Shown here one piece after another: positions 47,978 to 58,801 of a DNA stretch of 64,000 nt. The notes under the pieces were generated by a model. It saw only the letters and a list, made by a program, of their open reading frames with translations. It searched no databases and was not told the DNA's origin. The translations under genes were made by a program, and so were the position numbers. The stretch's first letter is position 1. Every line of letters begins with the position of its first letter. The DNA is from Liriodendron chinense (Eukaryota; Streptophyta; Magnoliopsida; Magnoliales; Magnoliaceae): the NCBI GenBank assembly GCA_003013855.2, contig ML058452.1:1750810-1814809 (forward strand), in the 5' to 3' direction.

Positions 47978-48240
47978 TGAAAACAGAGGAAATATTTTTT
48001 GTGATTTTCGAAAATATTTTTGATGAAAGCAAGAGAAATATTTTTGTGATTTTTGAGAATAATTTGATTGAAAGCAAGGGAAATATTTTTTGTGATTTTT
48101 GAGAATATTTTGATTTGAAAGCAAAGGAAATATTTTTGTGACTTTTGAAAATATTTTGACTTGAAAGAAGGGAAATATTTTTGTGATTTTTGACAATATT
48201 TTGACTGAAAGAAAGGGAAATATTTTTGTGATTTTTGAAG
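47978..48240. repeat. Array of ~55-bp A/T-rich imperfect repeats
   Basis: About five units built on GGAAATATTTTTGTGATTTT followed by GAAAATATTTTGA. They account for the Lys/Ile/Phe-rich reading frames seen on the minus strand. Confidence 0.85.
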
Positions 48241-48835
48241 AGGTGATTTTGCAATGTTTTTGTACTTTGTGATTTTTCTGAAATGCAGGGAAAAGTGTGG
48301 AATTTTCATCCACTTCCAGCTTCTACTGCTGGTAAGGCACCCGATCCATTTTACGTCAGCGAGCAAGACGAGTCTCACACAGTTAAGTGCCGTAGTTTTA
48401 CATCTTCAGATGAGGGGATTTTGAGGGTTTTCAGTCAACACACCCACAAAGTTGCCTGTTCCTCATGTGCAATGCACATAGACCACGTATCGTCCGACGG
48501 ACTCCTTCGGCCACAAAATGAGCCACATCCTCACATTTCCTTTAATCAATCCAGTTTGGGGTCTTATGTTGCTCACAATTCCGTGAGGGTGAGCTTCACC
48601 TCCCAACAGCCTTAATCCCCTTCATGAGTTCTAGGAACAGGGAACATCCGTCAGCTTCAACAGCGACTTCCAAATCAAGGTTGTCTATCACGGTGCGTTC
48701 AACACGAACAGGATTGCGGAGTTCTGCCCGCCTCAACCCTTACCTGTTTAAAAGATTCCAGGCACCCGTACGATCAAGTGTCAGCCATGCCTGGAACAGG
48801 TTAGGAAAGAAAGCCCCCGAGAAGTTAATCCCAGT

Positions 48836-50035
48836 GTAGTTTAAGGTCTTCGGACCACTGGAGATGAATTTGTGCAGTTGAAATTTTTGGTGAATCATTT
48901 TTCCTTTTTTGTGTTTTTGGAAAAAGTTCCAGATTTCAGCTCGAATGGTCGAGATGACACTGGCTTTATGGAAAGCTTGAAATCTTTTTGGTATTTTTGG
49001 AAATGATCCGGGTTATCGAACCTTGATCCCAACGGTAGAGGCCGATGCCGGTTTTTTAGTTGAAAGCGAGAAAAGGTCCCCCGAGAAATTAATCCCAGTG
49101 TAGTTTAAGGTCTTCGGACCATAAATATGTACATGCTGAAAATACATTCTTTTTTGTGATTTTTCGAAAACTGTTCCAGGTCATAAAATCTCAATTTTGA
49201 ACGGTCAGGATTGACACTGGTTTTTATTGGAAATCTCTCAGGATTTTGTTCCCGACTTAGTTTAAGGTCTTCGGACCAAAAACTGTACAAAAGGGGCAAA
49301 CACATTTTTTTTTTGTTTTTGAAAAATGTCCGGTGTCAGCGGATCTTGATCAAGACCGATACCGGCTTTTATTGAAAATCCCTCGGGATATTGATCCCGA
49401 CGCAGTTTAAGGTCTTCGGACCCAAAAACTTTAAAGAGGGGCTGGTGATATATTTTTTATTTTTTGAAATGATCCAGATCATCCGATGTTGGTCTTAAAG
49501 ACTGGGATCGATGCTGGTTTTTATTAAAATCCCTCGGGATGTTGATCCCGACGTAGTTTAAGGTCTTCGGACCAAAATATGTACATGCAAGTGCTGGAAA
49601 TGCATAAATATATTTTTTTGTTTTTTTAGAAAAAGTCCGGAGCCACCAGATCTTGAAGAAGACCGATGCCGGTTTTATTGACAACCCCTCGGGATCTTGA
49701 TCCTGACGTAGTTTAAGGTCTTCGGACCAAAATATGTACAGGTGATGTATATATTTTTCTGGTTTTCTGAAAATATCCGAGATCGTCCGGTCTTGATTCG
49801 ATCCAAACTGATGTCGGTTTTTATTAAAAATCCCTCGGAATCTTGATCCCGACGTAGTTTAAGGTCTTCGGACCAGTACTGCACAAAACAGGAAAGACAT
49901 TTTTTTTGTTTTTTGTTTTTTTGAAAGTACTTGGCGTCGTCGGATCTTAATTCGAGCGATCAAGACCGATACCGGCTTTTATTGAAAATCTCTCAGGATG
50001 TCGATCCCGACGTAGTTTAAGGTCTTCGGACCATG
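48836..50035. repeat. Eight-copy ~150-bp tandem array in the Tat 3' region
   Basis: The core GTAGTTTAAGGTCTTCGGAC or a near match occurs at 48836, 49100, 49257, 49402, 49553, 49708, 49854 and 50012. Steps are about 145-158 bp after a longer first one of 264. Each unit also has TCGGGAT-TTGATCCCGACG and ACCGATACCGGTTTTTATTG segments. It has no CRISPR-like architecture. Confidence 0.9.
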
Positions 50036-50059
50036 ATATGTACAAGCGAGTAGCAATCC

Positions 50060-52583
50060 AGGTTAGAGACTATGGGAATTCTTCTTGGAATGGTTCGGAT
50101 CATCAGGTCATATCCTTGGATGGTTGAGATCATTGTTTGACCAAGTCAATCTTTTTCTTTGAGAATTTCATAGAACTTTTCCACATCATCAACCCAATTT
50201 CTCACCCATTTCTCATGAGGTGAGATTTTGGTGAGATTTCTTCCTTTTTCTCACCATTCTCTTCCATCACTTCATTCTTACATGGAGGTACAAGATTCAC
50301 TTGCAACCACCCTTCCCAAGGAGGAGTTCTTCCCAAGGAGAGGGAGAGGGAGGTCGTTTCATGTAGGTAGGGGCTAGGACGGCCTCCCATGGGCCGCCCG
50401 GACGGTCTCTGCCTTCTGGTCTCTTCAGTGGGTTGGGTAAAAGGGTGCCCTCCCATTTTCTCTATAACATGGGGCACCCTAGCCCCCTTCAACGTGCAAT
50501 CTCTCTCTTCTCTCTCTCATACTCTCTCTTTTTCAAGTTTTCTCTCTCTTCTTTGGTGGTCCTTTGCCCTTTTCAAGTGGTGGGCCTTAGAGAAGTTTTG
50601 AGACAGCAAGGTGGTCCCTATTTGGTGAGTGGTAAAGGTATGGACCACTCCCTTTTCCTTTCTTGTCCTTTTCTTTCTTCATTATCTCTTCTCATGGTTC
50701 CTTTCTTTTCTTCATGTAGCTATTCCAAGAGGTGTGAAGGTGGGCCCAAGTATTCTTGACCTTTTTCTAGATCTCAAGTCTTTTTCAAAGGTGGTGCATG
50801 GAGAAGGACATTGCAAGCTCTCCACTTCATCATTTTTTTTTCTTCTTTTCACACTCCCTTCATGTGCATGTAAAGGGTGATTTTGCCATGTCATCAAGTG
50901 TGCATGGCAAAATACTCTATCTTTTTCATGGGAGTTGGGCCTCTCTTCATATGTATCAAATGGGCTCAAAGTGAAGTCATGGCCCTTGGTGTATTTGATG
51001 GGCCCAATGCTTCATTTTGGGCTTCCTCATGCTTTCTTGTTCTTATCATTTCTTTTGGAGCTTTCTTTTTCTTTTCCATCTTCTTTCCAAGACTTGGACC
51101 CATGGGCATGGTAAGGCCCATCTCAAGTTTTGGGCTCATGGGGCTCACTTTGGGTGACCCCATCTTTCTTCACATGTGTATGGACCAAGATGACTAGCCC
51201 ATTCTTCATTTGGATCTCAAGTGGGCTAGATTTCCTAGTTGGGCCTTTATGGACAAATGACCCAAGTCTTCCACCATCTCTTGATTATGATGTACATCCT
51301 TGTACAAAGTGTGGTGGGCTCCTTGGAGTTTTTCATGTGGATGGGCTTTTGGGTCCTCATTGAAATTTGGATTCCTTTGGACCAATGTGTGCACCACTAC
51401 ACTTTGTCCATGTAGGCTTTTTCTTTTCATGTTCTTTTCTTTTGATGGATGGAGGACTTGAGTTACTTGACCATCTACAAGTCCCATGAGTGAGTTGTTC
51501 CAACACTCTCACTAAGTTTCAAATGGTTTTCCCTTGTGGTAGGAATGTGGTTCTCAAGAGTTTCCCTTTAATGTTATCAATCTCGGATGGATGATCCTCA
51601 AGTGAACTATCCATACAACCATAGCTCCTTGATCCTTTCTTTGGGGCTTGGTGGGTCATTCCACCATCATTTTAAATATGAGTGGTTTTTCTTTGAATTT
51701 GTGGGAAAGAATGATACCCATAAGTTGCCCATTTTTGTCCCATGCCTTGGGACATTTTGGATTTTGATCTTCAAGTGGGCTATGTGTACCATTCTTATCC
51801 ATTTTCATGATGGTTGGGTGACTTATCAAGCCATGCCCTCTTGTGCTTAAATGGTCTCCCTTTTTGGTAAAGAAATTGGTGCACATAAGTTGCCCAAACT
51901 TGCCTTTACATGGGCATTTCCAACTTTGACTCCTCATGTGGGCTATGTGCATCAAAATTTTTACCATTGGCCTCTTTGATTCCATATGTTCGTGGGTGGA
52001 CCGCCATGTTGTATTCTCATGGTCAAAAACTTTCATCAAGATGAGGCACATAAGGTTGCCCATGGTTAACCCATGAATGGGTCCTCATGTTCTTCAAAGT
52101 GGGCGATGTGCTCTCTCCAATCCATTGAGATGAGGCATTTGGGTTGCTCTTGGGGGCCCACTTCCTTTCTATTCCCCACTTGTCTATGCACATGCGTAAA
52201 AAAAATGGAAACATCTTAAGTGATAATCATGACCTTGGCATAAAAGTGGATCAATCCTTGGCCACATATGGACTTTGAAGAGGGATTTCTCATGTGAAGT
52301 AGGATTCTCATCCTTTGTTGATCTCATGGCACTTGAGTGCATGTGTTGTCCAAAATGTGTCCTTGGATGATAGACCTTTCTTGCCTAAGGCATGCCATGC
52401 CACCTTCTTTAAGGTGGGCCTTACTTTTTCCAATGGGTCCAACACATATCCTAAGTGACACATGGATTTGGACTTTAGATTTTGCATTTGAATGTGAGTC
52501 CAATCCCATGGGTTTCTTGGATGACAATTTTGATTTTAACGGGTAAGGGATAGGGACTTACCTTGCCAAGCTTGTAGGATTCA
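50060..52583. other. Non-coding region upstream of the first antisense gene
   Basis: Pyrimidine-rich sequence in + sense with many CTCTCT and TTTTCT stretches and GGGCC words, without a long reading frame. It lies between the tandem arrays and the ATG at 52584, so it could contain the promoter and 5' UTR of the PMD gene. The word TGGGCCGCCC at 50390-50399 is shared with the LTR and, inverted, with the leader of the second antisense gene. Confidence 0.4.
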
Positions 52584-54077
52584 ATGGCGGATGGTACCAG
52601 AGGTCACCGAGTGATTGATGAAGATGATCCTGCCTTCATTGTCCGCCGAGGGGACCACATGTGTTCCTTAGCTATGGAGCATCAACCTCTTCCCGCTATC
52701 AAAGGTCGAGGTACCAGGGATTGGTGGGACGACTGGATGAAGGATCCACAGCCTTTGCTTGAACGAGTACTGGATGGTACTCCTTTTACTGGCCTCCTCA
52801 CCCTACGTTTCCACAATAACGATGCTAACCGCATGATGCTCGCGGCCCTTTGCGAGAGGTGGCGGGATGAGACCCACACCTTTCAGCTCCCTTGTGGAGA
52901 ATGGGGAATAACCCCCTTGGACATTTACATGCAGATAGGCTTCCCGTTTCATGGGACAATTGTTCCTCAAGTCAGCTCTCTAGCTTCTCTCACTTCCATC
53001 GACTGGCTACGGCTTGTCGGTGACGTCCCACCCGAGGGTGAATTCCAAGGCCATCAAGTGAAGATGCGATGGTTCTACAACAGTTTTGCCTCCGTCATCC
53101 CCACCACCGAGCGAGAGGCCCTCCACAAAGCGCGGGCCATGATTACTTATGCTTTTGGATCCTTTCTTTTCTGCCATGCGAATGAGAGAGTTGACCCCAA
53201 ATTTCTTCATTTAGTCGAGGATCTTCATCACCCCTATAACTGGAATGGGGCTATCTTGACCCGTATCTTTCAAGGTCTGGACAAGACCTGTCGGCATAGC
53301 CGGTCCTTCACAGGTTTTTGGCCTGTTGTTGAGGTATTTCTTCTTTCACCTTCCTTGGAGTCATTTACCTTCTTTCCCTCTCTGATCATTAGATGTGCTT
53401 TCGTCCAGACCTGCTTTTATGACCATTTTCCCCATCTCGCGCCGAGGATGCGGGATGATGTTGAGCCCTCTCAGTATCGCCACATGTACTGGCACCAACA
53501 AAACCGTCAGCGGAACTCCCGAATTCCTGGGGATAATTGGCGTGCTGACATAGACGGGCTGACTGTCGAGGACGTAAGTATCTTGCTTGTCTTTCCCCTC
53601 GTGTTGTATTGTAATTGATCGTGGTGACTTCATTTGCTGCAGCTTGCTCGGATGCCGTATGCCAGTTTCCCTCTCTATTATACCCCCCAGCGCGTGGAGG
53701 CATACGATGCTTCATGTCTCCGTATCATGCTTTCTGACGCTGAGTCTTTCCAGTGGTACTTGGGGGAGAGGTTGCTTCGGCAAGTCACTGGGGTGGCTCG
53801 GGTCCCTTGTTCTGCACCTCCTCCAGCTGCTCGGATGTCGGTTGATGAGAGAGTTGAGGCTCTCGTGGGCCAGCCCGAATTCCGTTTCACGATCCCGGAT
53901 CGTGATTATGATGAGTGGTATCTGCTGTTCGGCCAGGGGCCTCTGCTTCCTTCGCTTTATGTTCCAGGTGGCCGTCGCAGGTATGCTGGAGGTTCGGTGA
54001 CTGCTCCTTTGATGGATCTTTATCGTCGGGAGCGGGACACGAGGAGGGACGATGATGATTATGTTGGCGACTTGTAG
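52584..54077 (+). CDS. Plant mobile domain (PMD, aminotransferase-like) protein, antisense gene within the Tat element
   Basis: Three exons, 52584-53333, 53409-53573 and 53643-54077, join in phase 0 to 449 aa. The introns are 75 bp (GAG|GTATTT...GTCCAG|ACC) and 69 bp (GAC|GTAAGT...TGCAG|CTT). The second is required to pass stop codons; the first is inferred from its sites and the family pattern, since the frame stays open across it. Residues 91-114 (ERWRDETHTFQLPCGEWGIT followed by PLDI) are the hallmark PMD block also known from MAIN/MAIL1 proteins and from transposon-borne relatives. FWPVVE, then YDHFPHLAPR, continues the domain. The C-terminus is Arg/Asp-rich. The function of the domain is unknown; host relatives affect silencing and gene expression. 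No frame damage is seen. It runs against the direction of the retroelement's pol. Confidence 0.85.
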
Positions 54078-55071
54078 CCTGCTTGGGTGCTCTGCTTTGT
54101 ATGGCCTTGTACTTTTGCTTTTATCTTCTTTTAAGCTCTTTTGAATGAATATATAATCTTCGACTTGTCTCAAATTCTTTGATGATGTCTGGACGCTTTG
54201 ACTTTTGACTTGTTCCTTCATGATTTGAGACTTCTTAGCTGCATGGATGATGACTTGAATGGTCCAGATTGCTTGTTTTGGCTTTGTGGGCTCACTAGAT
54301 GATTAGATCTTGGATTCTGGCCCTTCTTTTGATGATCAGCCCTTTGATCTTGTTGTTCCATGACTTGTGTAAGCTTTCCAATGGTTTGGATCCTGATGAT
54401 TTAGCCCTTGAATGGTTCAAATTGATAGATTCGGCCCTGTGGGCCCACTTGAGACCTTAGCTTTACTTTGGGCACCTCTTTTGATGATTTGTGAGGCTGA
54501 GAAGGTTTCTCATGGTGTGGATGACGGCTTGAACGTCTCAGATCGCTTGATTTGGCTTTATGGGCCCACTTGATGATTAGATCTTGGATTCTGGCCCTTC
54601 TTTTGATGATCAGCCCTTTGATCTTGTTGTTTGATGGCTCATGCAGGTTCTTCAATGGTTTAGATCATGGTGATCTAGTCTTTGAATGACTTGGATTGCT
54701 TGTGGCCCCCACTTGATCACCTTTCCTTCTCTTTGACTTGATCAGCCATGTTCTGGTCGCATTACTTCATAATTGGACTGGTGGGGCACCTTTTATATGA
54801 TCTTGATCAGCCTCAATCGAAATCTGGAGTGAACCGGAGCCTTGGGCGGCCCACGGAGTGCCATCTGCTGATGTGGACTGTCAGCCTCACCTACCAAGAA
54901 CCCTGGAGCCAATCCCGCGGAGAGAGAGGAACCACGTCCGTACGGGCGGCCCAGGGCAGGCCGCCCAAGGTTAGCCTCTTGAGCGGCCTGGGCTGGCTCT
55001 GGTTCGGACATTCTCTGTTGTCCATTGTCTTTGTTTCCTCATTCCCTGCACGTCCGGGTTCGATTGCAGCC
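54078..55071. other. Spacer between the antisense genes, with a ~273-bp duplication
   Basis: GATTAGATCTTGGATTCTGG and the following 40 bp occur at 54301 and 54574 within a longer diverged duplication. From 54748 an open frame runs into the next gene without a recognisable product. It contains two GGGCGGCCCA words (54844, 54944), and I regard it as leader sequence. Confidence 0.5.
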
Positions 55072-57678
55072 ATGAATATTCCTTTTGTCCCTTCTTTCCT
55101 TCTCTTTTTGTCTTTTTCTTTGTTGATCCTCTCTTGGGCAGCCATTGATGATGGCTTGGGGGCCATTGTGGGAGAGATTGGTGGGTCCCATGTTGCAGCA
55201 ATTGATGAAGGCTTTAAAGATGGTGAGGTGCCTTTGATTGATGGTGGGGATGGAGCATTGAATAGGGGTATTGATGATGAATTAGGGGTGGTTGTTGGGA
55301 GAGCTTTGAATGGCTCTATTAATGGTGAAATGGCTGTAATTCCAGATTTGGATAGGCCTTTGATTGTGGGAGAAATGGATGGTATGGATAGGATGATGAG
55401 ATGGGACATGGGTGAGGCTATGCTTCCCTTGAATGTGGGCCACATGGATGATGTGATGGATGGTGGTGATGGGACCATGATGGACATAGATGGGCTGATC
55501 TCATGCTTGGATGGGATGGATGGTTCAGATGGTACCTTTGACGGTTTGGATGCTCTGGATGAGGGCCAGGATGTGCGGTATGCTTCTTTGGGTGGACTTC
55601 ATGTGATCATTGATGATGTCCCCCTGATGATGGACGGTGTGGATGCCTCGATGATCCCTTTGATCGGCCAGGATGATGATTGGATTCATGATTTCCTGTT
55701 GAAGGGGGCCGCAGGTCCAGATCTGACCGTTGATTCTTCGATCGGGGCTGCCGGGACCCTTTTTGATGGTTCAGATGTATTCTTTGACGGTCGGATTAGC
55801 CAGGATGTCACGATGTGCGGTGTGATTTTTATTGATAGTCTTTTTGATGGGGAGCATTGTCCTTCTCTTGGTCATCGATCATTTGCGCACTCCGTTCATG
55901 AGGTGGGCGAGTCTTCCCATGCGGCTGAGGTTATGACAGTTTCGGACAGTGATGCGACTATATCAGACATAGCCGTTACTGGGGACAGGTCAGGGGCTGT
56001 CGAGTCTGCAGAGGTTCCAGCTTTTCCTTCTTCTTCGCCCGTTGACCTTCCGATCCTTGATGAGTCATCGTTGATTTCTGGGCCTTTTGTGCTGGAGGGG
56101 GTACCAGTGAGGACTTGTCAGATGCTTCCTCGTTCTTCCTGCTCGCCACGACTGCTTGCTTGGCTTGACAGTTTGTCAGCTTATGAGATTCGAGATTTGG
56201 AGTCCTATGGCTTCGGCAGTCTGATCCATATGGCCAGAGTTGATATTGATTGGAGGATGCTTGGAGCTGCCTTGATTGACTGGGTCCCTTCGTTGAACTT
56301 GTTCGCGTTCAACGATATGGAGATGGGACCTTCTTTGGAGGAGCTTGCTCGCTTGACAGGCCTTCCCTTGGATTATGCTCAGTATTTCTCGCCGAAGACT
56401 GCTACACCGCAGAACTGGTTCGGGATTTCTTATCTTGTTCATCCTGCAGCTGCCGGCCAGGATGCTGTAGTGTTCTCCTTGGACTTACTGTATGATCTTT
56501 TTTCGGGTCCTTGGGGTGTGGCCGGTTCTACCTTTGCTCGGAACGCACTGATGTTCTGCTTGATAGCTGAGGTGCTGTTCTCAGGATGGCGCAGATCCCA
56601 GACTCCTTTGCTTTTTGAGGTGATGAGTCGAGCTATCCGACAGCAGGGGATCATTTCTCTTATCTTGGCCGAACTGTTTAATGGGCTGACTGACTGCGCC
56701 CTGGGCCGCACTCGTGTTCTTCGCGGCTGTTGTGCCTTTCTTCAGGTATCTTTTCTGCACCCTTTTTCTTCTTGCTTTGTTAGGGATTGCTTTGCTTTAG
56801 CTGAACTTCTTTTCCTTTTTTGTGATCAGGTCTGGCTATGGGAGCGTCTTTCGCTGACTGTTCCTGTACCTTTTCCTGACACTTGTCGCCCAGACCTTAT
56901 GCGACACATTATGGAGTTTCTTCCTCATACAGCTGGGATGAGCGAGCCCTTGTATCGCAGGATGTTTGCTGAACTTCGTGACTGGAACGTTCGTTGGGAG
57001 TCATCTTGGCTTTCACTTCCTCCAGTGCTTTGCGATGCACACCGCCATCCTCTGATGTTGGTAGGCTTTCGATCCTACTTTTCTTACCATCCCATCCGGT
57101 TCCTGCGGCAGTTTGGGTATGAGCAGGATGTTCCTCCTTTCGCTTTCACGGGTATCGGGCGTCGAGTACTTCCCTATAGATCTTCTGACTTCAGGACCAG
57201 GATTGATTGTTCTTGGGCGAGTTACCTGACTGCTGATTTGCTGGGTTTTGAGCTGCGGACTTTTTCGATGGCGACCGCCCCATATCAGTACTGGGTTGCT
57301 GAGCAGTCTTTGTACCGACGTATCCCTTGCTGGCACCAGACTGCTGATGAGGATGAGCAGGATATCCTTGAAGATGCAGGCTCTTCATCTGGTTCATATG
57401 AACCCTTTGAGGAGCGCCCGTTTATCGATCCTGGCTTCCTTTTGGCCACTCATGGCCATCTGCTGTCTGAGATCTCTGCACTTCGGTATCATTGTGAGAT
57501 GATGTCGAGGAGATTGGCTGCCGATCAGAGGTTGTCTGACGAGGGGATAGCGATCCGTACCCTTGAGCGCGATGAGGCGCATTACCTGCGTATGGAGGTG
57601 AGCAGGTTGAGAGCGAGACTATCTTTTTATGAGTCAGAGGACTCACCTGATGTGGCCGAGGAGGAGGGTAGAGATTGA
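55072..57678 (+). CDS. PMD-like protein with hydrophobic N-terminus and Asp/Gly/Met-rich region, second antisense gene
   Basis: The frame is open upstream to 54748, but I start at the ATG at 55072, where a hydrophobic stretch (FLLFLSFSLLILSWA) follows at once. One intron of 84 bp (TTCAG|GTATCT...GATCAG|GTCTGG, 56746-56829) is inferred and keeps the frame, giving about 840 aa. The N-terminal third is low-complexity acid/Gly/Met sequence (GHMDDVMDGGDGTMMDIDGL), written in GATGG-like DNA. The centre from about 56110 has PMD-like features: MEMGPSLEELARLTGLPLD, a long helical region, and FLQ|VWLWERL across the intron. The last 90 residues look like a coiled coil. It is less similar to PMD than its neighbour, so the family call is tentative. 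No frameshift is seen. Confidence 0.6.
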   Translation: MNIPFVPSFLLFLSFSLLILSWAAIDDGLGAIVGEIGGSHVAAIDEGFKDGEVPLIDGGDGALNRGIDDELGVVVGRALNGSINGEMAVIPDLDRPLIVGEMDGMDRMMRWDMGEAMLPLNVGHMDDVMDGGDGTMMDIDGLISCLDGMDGSDGTFDGLDALDEGQDVRYASLGGLHVIIDDVPLMMDGVDASMIPLIGQDDDWIHDFLLKGAAGPDLTVDSSIGAAGTLFDGSDVFFDGRISQDVTMCGVIFIDSLFDGEHCPSLGHRSFAHSVHEVGESSHAAEVMTVSDSDATISDIAVTGDRSGAVESAEVPAFPSSSPVDLPILDESSLISGPFVLEGVPVRTCQMLPRSSCSPRLLAWLDSLSAYEIRDLESYGFGSLIHMARVDIDWRMLGAALIDWVPSLNLFAFNDMEMGPSLEELARLTGLPLDYAQYFSPKTATPQNWFGISYLVHPAAAGQDAVVFSLDLLYDLFSGPWGVAGSTFARNALMFCLIAEVLFSGWRRSQTPLLFEVMSRAIRQQGIISLILAELFNGLTDCALGRTRVLRGCCAFLQVSFLHPFSSCFVRDCFALAELLFLFCDQVWLWERLSLTVPVPFPDTCRPDLMRHIMEFLPHTAGMSEPLYRRMFAELRDWNVRWESSWLSLPPVLCDAHRHPLMLVGFRSYFSYHPIRFLRQFGYEQDVPPFAFTGIGRRVLPYRSSDFRTRIDCSWASYLTADLLGFELRTFSMATAPYQYWVAEQSLYRRIPCWHQTADEDEQDILEDAGSSSGSYEPFEERPFIDPGFLLATHGHLLSEISALRYHCEMMSRRLAADQRLSDEGIAIRTLERDEAHYLRMEVSRLRARLSFYESEDSPDVAEEEGRD

Positions 57679-58801
57679 TTATGTTGGCCACCTGCACATT
57701 CTTTTTTGCATATATGATTGATGATGATGCATTTTTTTTGTATTTTTTGTAAAAGATGATATGATATGTGTAAAAGAAATATGATGCATTTAATTAAAAA
57801 AGAGAAAACTGTTTGAAAATCTACTGTGCCATGAGTTGTCTTGTGGGTGTGTCTGGATTTTGTGTCAGGATATAGGAATCAGAACTAGGGCTCGGCCAAT
57901 GCCTTGACCGATGTCTCGAGATTTGACTTTTGTGCTCCTTTGGTTCCCTCAGAGGTGTAGGCAATGGAAACTGTTGCTTCTTGAGATTGTCAGAGTTTGT
58001 AAAGCTCTTCGCTCCTGACTGCACTTCTTGTTCTTGAACTGTAACTGCTTGAACCGATCTGGACTGTCTGCTTTCTTGGTACCTGCACTTTTTTTTTTCA
58101 TTCAAGCCATTTTTGCCTGCAGCGCTCTTTCGAGTTTTCACTACAGCCGGCCTTTTCCCGTCATTTTTGCCCGTGGCGCCCTTTCGGGTTTTCACCACGT
58201 CCCGGGTGTTTGATCTTGCCTGCCCCTTGGCAGCTATGCTGTTTTTACCCTTGGCGCCCTTTCAGGTTTTCACCAAGTCCGCTGTATGCCCACTGTTTTT
58301 ACTCGGAGCGCCCTTTCGGGTTTTCACTCCGCCCTCTTTGTTTAGGCACACATTTTCTTTTTCTCTTTTTTTTGTTTTTTTTTCTTTCTGGATCTCTGGA
58401 TAACCGCGGCGGCTAGAGGTCGGGAATCCTTCGTTGCCGGCCGATGGCAGTCTTTCAGCCCTTATCCTGAGTTACGATAATAGAGCTGTCGGTCTTTGCT
58501 AAAGACCCTTCTGAGGTGGATGGATGGATGGATGGATGTGTTTCTTCTTGGACTGATTTTTTTTTTCTCTTGGGTGCCTTGCTTTGGCTTCCCTTTTTCT
58601 TTCTCTTTTTTTTTTCTTCTGTATTCTTTTTCTCTTTTTTTTTGCCTTTTCTTTTTTAATCCCTTTTTTTTGTATTTTTCTCTTTTTGAATCCCCTTATT
58701 TGAAACACTTGTTGGTGGACGGAAACGATTTCTCAGAGGTCTTAGCTTCGACCTCTTGACTTCAGCTCTATTAAAGTAACTCTTGATAAGGTCAGAATAA
58801 C
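57679..58801. other. Spacer between antisense gene 2 and pol, with GCGCCCTTTCGGGTTTTCAC repeats
   Basis: Four copies of GCGCCCTTTCGGGTTTTCAC or close variants start at 58122, 58176, 58254 and 58308. 58496-58700 is T/C-rich with a (GGAT)n run near 58518. No gene is supported. The stop codons of the two convergent transcription units (57678 on +, 58802 on -) face each other across this spacer. Confidence 0.6.

Noticed and set aside
47871..48378. Three overlapping Lys/Phe/Ile-rich minus-strand frames
   Set aside because: They are translations of the 55-bp A/T-rich tandem repeat.
48836..50035. CRISPR-like regular spacing
   Set aside because: Whole ~150-bp units are repeated with diverged copies; there are no short identical repeats with unique spacers, and the DNA is from a plant.
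53712..54221. 169-codon minus-strand frame over the PMD gene
   Set aside because: No motif; antisense of exon 3 of the PMD gene, which has recognisable domain sequence and splice sites.
54748..55071. N-terminal 108-residue extension of the second antisense protein
   Set aside because: No motif, GC-rich leader-like sequence, and a hydrophobic leader begins exactly at the later ATG. Kept as leader, though a spliced upstream exon cannot be excluded.
54891..55487. 198-codon Ser/Pro-rich minus-strand frame
   Set aside because: Shadow of the GATGG-rich region of the second antisense gene.
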